A stretch of 64,000 bases of DNA from Fasciola hepatica (lineage: Eukaryota; Platyhelminthes; Trematoda; Plagiorchiida; Fasciolidae). The DNA lies in contig CANUEZ040000196.1 in NCBI GenBank assembly GCA_948099385.1, positions 1,843,001 through 1,907,000 on the forward strand, given 5' to 3'. The notes below the pieces were generated by a model that was given only the letters and a program-made list of their open reading frames with translations, had not been told where the DNA came from and made no database searches. A program made the position numbers and the translations under genes. The first letter of the stretch is position 1. Every line of letters starts with the position of its first letter. Below are positions 54,125-64,000 of this stretch, piece by piece.

Positions 54125-56718
54125 TCAGATTTGTACAATATGATTAATCATGCAGCTTGAACGCTCAACTGAGCATTGAAATCCATGGAAGCACTGTACA
54201 GCTGTTTCATCCTCTAAGGGACTCGACTCATCAGCAGTGCACATCGACCGAGCAACCACGGGCACTCCAACAACCGGTGAACCATTGTGAATCGAACAAC
54301 TTAACAACACATGTGTATCCGGAATGGCTCTCAACGCTTTGTTCAACATCTACACCACATCATATATAGCATCCTTCCCAAACTCGCTTTAAATTTGAAT
54401 GGTAAGAACCAGCTTCGCGCACACCGATCGACTCCTATGATGGATGACTTCTCTGTAGGGGCCTAAGTACAACCAACGCATTCCCAAATGAACAACCTAC
54501 ACAGCTTCCTTACTATGCATGCAATTGATTAGTAGTACGAGATTAGATCAGATTAGATTAGATTTGTATAATATGATTGATCATGCAGCTTGAACGCTCA
54601 ACTGAGCATTGAAATCCATGGAAGCACTGTACAGCTGTTTCATCCTCTAAGGGACTCGACTCATCAGCAGTGCACATCGACCGAGCCCCCACGGGCACTC
54701 CAACAACCGGTGAACCATTGTGAATCGAACAACTTAACAACACAAGGCTATCCGGGATGGCTCTCAACGCTTTGTTCAACATCTACACTACATCATATAT
54801 AGCAAAATTCCCAAACTCGCTTCAAATTTGAACGGTAAGAACCAGCTTCGCGCACACCGATCGACTACTATGATGGATGACTTCTCTGTAGGGGCCTAAG
54901 TACAACCAACGCATTCACAAATGAACAACCTACACAGCTTCCTTACTATGCATGCAATTGATTAGTAGTACGAGATTAGATCAGATTAGTTTAGATTTGT
55001 ATAATATGATTGATCATGCAGCTTGATTGCTCAACTCAGGATTGATATCCATGGAAGCACTGTACAGCTGTTTCATCCTCTAAGGGACTCGACTCATCAG
55101 CAGTGCACATCGACCGAGCCCCCACGGGCACTCCAACAACCGGTGAACCATTGTGAATCGAACAACTTAACAACACAAGGCTATCCGGGATGGCTATCAA
55201 CGCTTTGTTCAACATCTACACTACATGATATAGCACCCTTCCCAAACTCGCTTCAAATTTGAATGGTAAGAACCAGCTTCGTGCACACCGATCGACTCCT
55301 ATGATGGATGACTTCTCTGTAGGGGCCTAAGTACAACCAACGCATTCCCAAATGAACAACCTACACAGCTTCCTTACTATGCATGCAATTGATTAGTAGT
55401 ACGAGATTAGATTAGTTTAGTTCAGATTTGTACAATATGATTAATCATGCAGCTTGAACGCTCAACTGAGCATTGCAATCCATGGAAGCACTGTACAGCT
55501 GTTTCATCCTCTAAGGGACTCGACTCATCAGCAGTGCACATCGACCGAGCCCCCACGGGCACTCCAACAACCGGTGAACCATTGTGAATCGAACAACTTA
55601 ACAACACAAGGCTATCCGGGATGGCTATCAACGCTTTGTTCAACATCTACACTACATGATATAGCACTCTTCCCAAAATCGCTTCAAATTTGAATGGTAA
55701 GAACCAGCTTCGCGCACATCGATCGACTCCTATGATGGATGACTTCTCTGTAGGGGCCTGAGTACAACCAACGCATTCCCAAATGAACAACCTACACAGC
55801 TTCCTTACTATGCATGCAATTGATTAGTAGTACGAGATTAGATCAGATTAGATTAGATTTGTATAATATGATTGATCATGCAGCTTGAACGCTCAACTGA
55901 GCATTGAAATCCATGGAAGCACTGTACAGCTGTTTCATCCTCTAAGGGACTCGACTCATCAGCAGTGCACATCGACCGAGCCCCCACGGGCACTCCAACA
56001 ACCGGTGAACCATTGTGAATCGAACAACTTAACAACACAAGGCTATCCGGGATGGCTATCAACGCTTTGTTCAACATCTACACAATATCATATGTAGCAA
56101 AATTCCCAAACTCGCTTCAAATTTGAACGGTAAGAACCAGCTTCGCGCACACCGATCGACTCCTATGATGGATGACTTCTCTGTAGGGGCCTAAGTACAA
56201 CCAACGCATTCACAAATGAACAACCTACACAGCTTCCTTACTATGCATGCAATTGATTAGTAGTACGAGATTAGATTAGATTAGATTAGATTTGTATAAT
56301 ATGATTGATCATGCAGCTTGATTGCTCAACTGAGCATTGAAATCCATGGAAGCACTGTACAGCTGTTTCATCCTCTAAGGGACTCGACTCATCAGCAGTG
56401 CACATCGACCGAGCAACCACGGGCATTCCAACAACCGGTGAACCATTGTGAATCGAACAACTTAACAACACAAGGCTATCCGGGATGGCTCTCAACGCTT
56501 TGTTCAACATCTACACTACATCATATATAGCACCCTTCCCAAGCTCGCTTCAAATTTGAATGGTAAGAACCAGCTTCGCGCACACCGAACGACTCCTATG
56601 ATGGATGCCTTCTCTGTAGGGGCCTAAGTACAACCAACGCATTCACAAATGAACAACCTACACAGCTTCCTTACTATGCATGCAATTGATTAGTAGTACG
56701 AGATTAGATTAGATTAGA
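54125..56718. repeat. ~1297-bp trimer duplication
   Basis: GTACAATATGATTAATCATG with TTTAGTTCAG marks 54125 and 55422. TAGCAAAATTCCC with GAACGGTAAG marks 54558 and 55853. CTTGATTGCTCAAC marks 54991 and 56286. Confidence 0.75.
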
Positions 56719-59312
56719 TTAGATTTGTATAATATGATTGATCATGCAGCTTGAACGCTCAACTGAGCATTGAAATCCATGGAAGCACTGTACAGCTGTT
56801 TCATCCTCTAAGGGACTCGACTCATCAGCAGTGCACATCGACCGAGCAACCACGGGCACTCCAACAACCGGTGAACCATTGTGAATCGAACAACTTAACA
56901 ACACAAGGCTATCCGGGATGGCTATCAACGATTTGTTCAACATCTACACTACATCATATATAGCACCCTTCCCAAGCTCGCTTCAAATTTGAATGGTAAG
57001 AACCAGCTTCGCGCACACCGATCGACTCCTATGATGGATGACTTCTCTGTAGGGGCCTAAGTACAACCAACGCATTCACAAATGAACAACCTACACAGCT
57101 TCCTTACTATGCATGCAATTGATTAGTAGTACGAGATTAGATCAGATTAGATTAGATTTGTATAATATGATTGATCATGCAGCTTGAACGCTCAACTGAG
57201 CATTGAAATCCATGGAAGCACTGTACAGCTGTTTCATCCTCTAAGGGACTCGACTCATCAGCAGTGCACATCGACCGAGCAACCACGGGCACTCCAACAA
57301 CCGGTGAACCATTGTGAATCGAACAACTTAACAACACAAGGCTATCCGGGATGGCTATCAACGCTTTGTTCAACATCTACACTACATCATATAGCACCCT
57401 TCCCAAACTCGCTTCAAATTTGAATGGTAAGAACCAGCTTCGTGCACACCGATCGACTCCTATGATGGATGACTTCTCTGTAGGGGCCTGAGTACAACCA
57501 ACGCATTCCCAAATGAACAACCTACACAGCTTCCTTACTATGCATGCAATTGATTAGTAGTACGAGATTAGATTAGATTAGATTAGATTTGTATAATATG
57601 ATTGATCATGCAGCTTGAACGCTCAACTGAGCATTGAAATCCATGGAAGCACTGTACAGCTGTTTCATCCTCTAAGGGACTCGACTCATCAGCAGTGCAC
57701 ATCGACCGAGCCCCCACGGGCACTCCAACAACCGGTGAACCATTGTGAATCGAACAACTTAACAACACAAGGCTATCCGGGATGGCTCTCAACGCTTTGT
57801 TCAACATCTACACTACATCATATATAGCACCCTTCCCAAGCTCGCTTCAAATTTGAATGGTAAGAACCAGCTTCGCGCACACCGAACGACCCCTATGATG
57901 GATGACTTCTCTGTAGGGGCCTGAGTACAACCAACGCATTCCCAAATGAACAACCTACACAGCTTCCTTACTATGCATGCAATTGATTAGTAGTACGAGA
58001 TTAGATCAGATTAGATTAGATTTGTATAATATGATTGATCATGCAGCTTGATTGCTCAACTGAGCATTGAAATCCATGGAAGCACTGTACAGCTGTTTCA
58101 TCCTCTAAGGGACTCGACTCATCAGCAGTGCACATCGACGGAGCAACCACGGGCACTCCAACAACCGGTGAACCATTGTGAATCGAACAACTTAACAACA
58201 CAAGGCTATCCGGGATGGCTATCAACGCTTTGTTCAACATCTACACTATATCATATATAGCAAAATTCCCAAACTCGCTTCAAATTTGAACGGTAAGAAC
58301 CAGCTTCGCGCACACCGATCGACTCCTATGATGGATGACTTCTCTGTAGGGGCCTAAGTACAACCAACGCATTCACAAATGAACAACCTACACAGCTTCC
58401 TTACTATGCATGCAATTGATTAGTAGTACGAGATTAGATTAGATTAGATTAGATTTGTATAATATGATTGATCATGCAGCTTGATTGCTCAACTGAGCAT
58501 TGAAATCCATGGAAGCACTGTACAGCTGTTTCATCCTCTAAGGGACTCGACTCATCAGCAGTGCACATCGACCGAGCAACCACGGGCACTCCAACAACCG
58601 TTGAACCATTGTGAATCGAACAACTTAACAACACAAGGCTATCCGGGATGGCTATCAACGATTTGTTCAACATCTACACTACATCATATATAGCACCCTT
58701 CCCAAGCTCGCTTCAAATTTGAATGGTAAGAACCAGCTTCGCGCACACCGAACGACTCCTATGATGGATGACTTCTCTGTAGGGGCCTAAGTACAACCAA
58801 CGCATTCACAAATGAACAACCTACACAGCTTCCTTACTATGCATGCAATTGATTAGTAGTACGAGATTAGATCAGATTAGATTAGATTTGTATAATATGA
58901 TTGATCATGCAGCTTGATTGCTCAACTCAGCATTGATATCCATGGAAGCACTGTACAGCTGTTTCATCCTCTAAGGGACTCGACTCATCAGCAGTGCACA
59001 TCGACCGAGCAACCAAGGGCACTCCAACAACCGGTGAACCATTGTGAATCGAACAACTTAACAACACAAGGCTATCCGGGATGGCTCTCAACGCTTTGTT
59101 CAACATCTACACTACATGATATAGCACCCTTCCCAAACTCGCTTCAAATTTGAATGGTAAGAACCAGCTTCGTGCGCACCGATCGACTCCTATGATGGAT
59201 GACTTCTCTGTAGGGGCCTAAGTACAACCTACGCATTCCCAAATGAACAACCTACACAGCTTCCTTACTATGCATGCAATTGATTAGTAGTACGAGATTA
59301 GATCAGATTAGA
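56286..59312. repeat. 1730-bp tetramer duplication
   Basis: CTTGATTGCTCAAC (56286 and 58016) and CAACGATTTGTTCAAC (56719 and 58449) recur at a 1730-bp offset. The ATTGCTCAAC marker has additionally spread to 58449 and 58882. Confidence 0.65.
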
Positions 59313-62300
59313 TTAGATTTGTATAATATGATTGATCATGCAGCTTGAACGCTCAACTGAGCATTGAAATCCATGGAAGCACTGTACAGCTGTTTCATCC
59401 TCTAAGGGACTCGACTCATCAGCAGTGCACATCGACCGAGCAACCACGGGCACTCCAACAACCGGTGAACCATTGTGAATCGAACAACTTAACAACACAA
59501 GGCTATCCGGGATGGCTATCAACGCTTTGTTCAACATCTACACTACATGATATAGCACGCTTCCCAAACTCGCTACAAATTTGAATGGTAAGAACCAGCT
59601 TCGTGCACACCGATCGACTCCTATGATGGATGACTTCTCTGTAGGGGCCTGAGTACAACCAACGCATTCCCAAATGAACAACCTACACAGCTTCCTTACT
59701 ATGCATGCAATTGATTAGTAGTACGAGATTAGATTAGATTAGATTAGATTTGTATAATATGATTGATCATGCAGCTTGAACGCTCAAATGAGCATTGAAA
59801 TCCATGGAAGCACTGTACAGCTGTTTCATCCTCTAAGGGACTCGACTCATCAGCAGTGCACATCGACCGAGCAACCACGGGCACTCCAACAACCGGTGAA
59901 CCATTGTGAATCGAACAACTTAACAACACAAGGCTATCCGGGATGGCTATCAACGCTTTGTTCAACATCTACACTACATGATATAGCACCGTTCCCAAAC
60001 TCGCTTCAAATTTGAATGGTAAGAACCAGCTTCGTGCACACCGATCGACTCCTATGATGGATGACTTCTCTGTAGGGGCCTGAGTACAACCAACGCATTC
60101 CCAAATGAACAACCTACACAGCTTCCTTACTATGCATGCAATTGATTAGTAGTACGAGATTAGATTAGATTAGATTAGATTTGTATAATATGATTGATCA
60201 TGCAGCTTGAACGCTCAACTGAGCATTGAAATCCATGGAAGCACTGTACAGCTGTTTCATCCTCTAAGGGACTCGACTCATCAGCAGTGCACATCGACCG
60301 AGCCCCCACGGGCACTCCAACAACCGGTGAACCATTGTGAATCGAACAACTTAACAACACAAGGCTATCCGGGATGGCTCTCAACGCTTTGTTCAACATC
60401 TACACTACATCATATATAGCACCCTTCCCAAGCTCGCTTCAAATTTGAATGGTAAGAACCAGCTTCGCGCACACCGATCCACTCCTATGATGGATGACTT
60501 CTCTGTAGGGGCCTAAGTACAACCAACGCATTCACAAATGAACAACCTACACAGCTTCCTTACTATGCATGCAATTGATTAGTAGTACGAGATTAGATCA
60601 GATTAGATTAGATTAGATTTGTATAATATGATTGATCATGCAGCTTGAACGCTCAACTGAGCATTGAAATCCATGGAAGCACTGTACAGCTGTTTCATCC
60701 TCTAAGGGACTCGACTCATCAGCAGTGCACATCGACCGAGCAACCACGGGCACTCCAACAACCGGTGAACCATTGTGAATCGAACAACTTAACAACACAA
60801 GGCTATCCGGGATGGCTCTCAACGCTTTGTTCAACATCTACACTACATCATATATAGCACCCTTCCCAAGCTCGCTTCAAATTTGAATGGTAAGAACCAG
60901 CTTCGCGCACACCGATCGACTCCTATGATGGATGACTTCTCTGTAGGGGCCTAAGTACAACCAACGCATTCACAAATGAACAACCTACACAGCTTCCTTA
61001 CTATGCATGCCATTGATTAGTAGTACGAGATTAGATTAGATTAGATTAGATTAGACTTGTATAATATGATTGATCATGCAGCTCGAACGCTCAACTGAGC
61101 ATTGAAATCCATGGAAGCACTGTACAGCTGTTTCATTCTCTAAGGGACTCGACTCATCAGCAGTGCACATCCACCGAGCAACCACGGGCACTCCAACAAG
61201 TGGTGAACCATTGTGAATCGAACAACTTAACAACACAAGGCTATCCGGGATGGCTCTCAACGCTTTGTTCAACATCTACAATACATCATATATAGCAAAA
61301 TTCCCAAACTCGCTTCAAATTTGAACGGTAAGAACCAGCTTCGCGCACACCGATCGACTCCTATGATGGATGACTTCTCTGTAGGGGCCTAAGTACAACC
61401 AACGCATTCCCAAATGAACAACCTACACAGCTTCCTTACTATGCATGCAATTGATTAGTAGTACGAGATTAGATCAGATTAGATTAGATTTGTATAATAT
61501 GATTGATCATGCAGCTTGAACGCTCAACTGAGCATTGAAATCCATGGAAGCACTGTACAGCTGTTTCATTCTCTAAGGGACTCGACTCATCAGCAGTGCA
61601 CATCGACCGAGCAACCAAGGGCATTCCAACAACCGGTGAACCATTGTGAATCGAACAACTTAACAACACAAGGCTATCCGGGATGGCTCTCAACGCTTTG
61701 TTCAACATCTACACTACATGATATAGCACCCTTCCCAAACTCGCTTCAAATTTGAATGGTAAGAACCAGCTTCGTGCGCACCGATCGACTCCTATGATGG
61801 ATGACTTCTCTGTAGGGGCCTAAGTACAACCTACGCATTCCCAAATGAACAACCTACACAGCTTCCTTACTATGCATGCAATTGATTAGTAGTACGAGAT
61901 TAGATCAGATTAGATTAGATTTGTATAATATGATTGATCATGCAGCTTGAACGCTCAACTGAGCATTGAAATCCATGGAAGCACTGTACAGCTGTTTCAT
62001 CCTCTAAGGGACTCGACTCATCAGCAGTGCACATCGACCGAGCAACCACGGGCACTCCAACAACCGGTGAACCATTGTGAATCGAACAACTTAACAACAC
62101 AAGGCTATCCGGGATGGCTATCAACGCTTTGTTCAACATCTACACTACATGATATAGCACGCTTCCCAAACTCGCTACAAATTTGAATGGTAAGAACCAG
62201 CTTCGTGCACACCGATCGACTCCTATGATGGATGACTTCTCTGTAGGGGCCTGAGTACAACCAACGCATTCCCAAATGAACAACCTACACAGCTTCCTTA

Positions 62301-64000
62301 CTATGCATGCAATTGATTAGTAGTACGAGATTAGATTAGATTAGATTAGATTTGTATAATATGATTGATCATGCAGCTTGAACGCTCAAATGAGCATTGA
62401 AATCCATGGAAGCACTGTACAGCTGTTTCATCCTCTAAGGGACTCGACTCATCAGCAGTGCACATCGACCGAGCAACCACGGGCACTCCAACAACCGGTG
62501 AACCATTGTGAATCGAACAACTTAACAACACAAGGCTATCCGGGATGGCTATCAACGCTTTGTTCAACATCTACACTACATGATATAGCACCGTTCCCAA
62601 ACTCGCTTCAAATTTGAATGGTAAGAACCAGCTTCGTGCACACCGATCGACTCCTATGATGGATGACTTCTCTGTAGGGGCCTGAGTACAACCAACGCAT
62701 TCCCAAATGAACAACCTACACAGCTTCCTTACTATGCATGCAATTGATTAGTAGTACGAGATTAGATTAGATTAGATTAGATTTGTATAATATGATTGAT
62801 CATGCAGCTTGAACGCTCAACTGAGCATTGAAATCCATGGAAGCACTGTACAGCTGTTTCATCCTCTAAGGGACTCGACTCATCAGCAGTGCACATCGAC
62901 CGAGCCCCCACGGGCACTCCAACAACCGGTGAACCATTGTGAATCGAACAACTTAACAACACAAGGCTATCCGGGATGGCTCTCAACGCTTTGTTCAACA
63001 TCTACACTACATCATATATAGCACCCTTCCCAAGCTCGCTTCAAATTTGAATGGTAAGAACCAGCTTCGCGCACACCGATCCACTCCTATGATGGATGAC
63101 TTCTCTGTAGGGGCCTAAGTACAACCAACGCATTCACAAATGAACAACCTACACAGCTTCCTTACTATGCATGCAATTGATTAGTAGTACGAGATTAGAT
63201 CAGATTAGATTAGATTAGATTTGTATAATATGATTGATCATGCAGCTTGAACGCTCAACTGAGCATTGAAATCCATGGAAGCACTGTACAGCTGTTTCAT
63301 CCTCTAAGGGACTCGACTCATCAGCAGTGCACATCGACCGAGCAACCACGGGCACTCCAACAACCGGTGAACCATTGTGAATCGAACAACTTAACAACAC
63401 AAGGCTATCCGGGATGGCTCTCAACGCTTTGTTCAACATCTACACTACATCATATATAGCACCCTTCCCAAGCTCGCTTCAAATTTGAATGGTAAGAACC
63501 AGCTTCGCGCACACCGATCGACTCCTATGATGGATGACTTCTCTGTAGGGGCCTAAGTACAACCAACGCATTCACAAATGAACAACCTACACAGCTTCCT
63601 TACTATGCATGCCATTGATTAGTAGTACGAGATTAGATTAGATTAGATTAGATTAGACTTGTATAATATGATTGATCATGCAGCTCGAACGCTCAACTGA
63701 GCATTGAAATCCATGGAAGCACTGTACAGCTGTTTCATTCTCTAAGGGACTCGACTCATCAGCAGTGCACATCCACCGAGCAACCACGGGCACTCCAACA
63801 AGTGGTGAACCATTGTGAATCGAACAACTTAACAACACAAGGCTATCCGGGATGGCTCTCAACGCTTTGTTCAACATCTACAATACATCATATATAGCAA
63901 AATTCCCAAACTCGCTTCAAATTTGAACGGTAAGAACCAGCTTCGCGCACACCGATCGACTCCTATGATGGATGACTTCTCTGTAGGGGCCTAAGTACAA
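59313..64000. repeat. 2602-bp six-monomer higher-order repeat (about 1.8 units)
   Basis: Monomers starting at 59313, 59744, 60175, 60613, 61051 and 61484 are followed by matching ones at 61915, 62346, 62777, 63215 and 63653, each exactly 2602 bp later. Shared rare markers are CGTGCGCACC, ACAACCTACGC, GCTCAAATGAGC, CACGCTTCCC, TGCATGCCATTG, GCAGCTCGAACG and ACAAGTGGTGAAC. I saw no difference at the positions compared, so this is probably the youngest duplication here. The left breakpoint lies inside the monomer beginning near 58882, whose 3' part matches that of the 61484 monomer. The right end is outside the window. Confidence 0.9.

Larger units (their letters stand above)
1..64000. repeat. 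Satellite array, ~431-bp monomer, ~148 tandem copies
   Basis: The same unit recurs head to tail from the first to the last base, with no interruption and no inverted copy. Most periods are 431 bp; 426, 430, 432, 433, 436, 438 and 441 bp also occur. Length changes come mainly from the (GATTA)n run and from a 2-bp difference at the site reading CATGATATAGC or CATCATATATAGC. Copies differ by scattered substitutions and by a few clustered variant patches. Landmarks in every copy are TGTATAATATG, CCATGG, the hammerhead block, ACCGGT, TTCAAATTTGAA and GTAGGGGCC. The monomer length is not a multiple of three. No flanking unique DNA is present, so neither end of the array is seen. The host taxon is unknown; I infer a eukaryote from the array size and the hammerhead content. 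Confidence 0.99.

Noticed and set aside
1..64000. CRISPR array
   Set aside because: The repeat unit is about 431 bp of near-uniform sequence with no alternation of short repeats and unique spacers.

Overview
The whole window is one uninterrupted tandem satellite array. I count about 148 head-to-tail copies of a monomer that is usually 431 bp (range about 426-441 bp). I see no unique sequence, transposon, rRNA/tRNA gene, CRISPR array or credible protein gene anywhere in it. A tandem array of this size with nested higher-order repeats points to a eukaryotic heterochromatic or subtelomeric/pericentromeric locus. The base composition is moderate and CpG is not obviously depleted. An invertebrate would fit, but the species cannot be named from this sequence.

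Each monomer, read on the + strand, has the following parts: a short (GATTA)n-type microsatellite of variable length; an AT-rich TGTATAATATG stretch; a 50-nt block that on the minus strand is a type I hammerhead self-cleaving ribozyme; a segment with a tRNA-like pol III B-box and, 49 nt further, an A-box (both minus strand, upstream of the ribozyme in the same transcript direction); a 12-bp perfect palindrome; and about 110 bp of non-coding sequence leading to the next (GATTA)n. If the minus strand is transcribed through several monomers, the ribozyme in each copy would cut the RNA into units of about 431 nt. This resembles the hammerhead satellites known from newts (satellite 2), schistosomes (Sm-alpha) and Dolichopoda cave crickets (pDo500).

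By my reading 128 of 148 copies keep every conserved hammerhead core base and 20 carry a core mutation. The best-formed parts are stem I (6 bp plus outer extensions), the two core strands and the cleavage site. The weak parts are a 2-bp stem III, which is palindromic and so suggests a dimeric fold, and a stem II altered by what looks like a 5-nt GAGUC duplication.

At the larger scale the array is built from overlapping local higher-order duplications of 2, 3, 4, 5, 6 and 9 monomers (862, about 1295, 1730, about 2155, 2586/2602 and 3885 bp). These are recognisable from shared diagnostic variants. The youngest looks like a 2602-bp six-monomer duplication that runs off the right edge of the window. 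Small opposing reading frames of about 74-79 codons recur in every copy, but they are by-products of repetition and are not annotated as genes.
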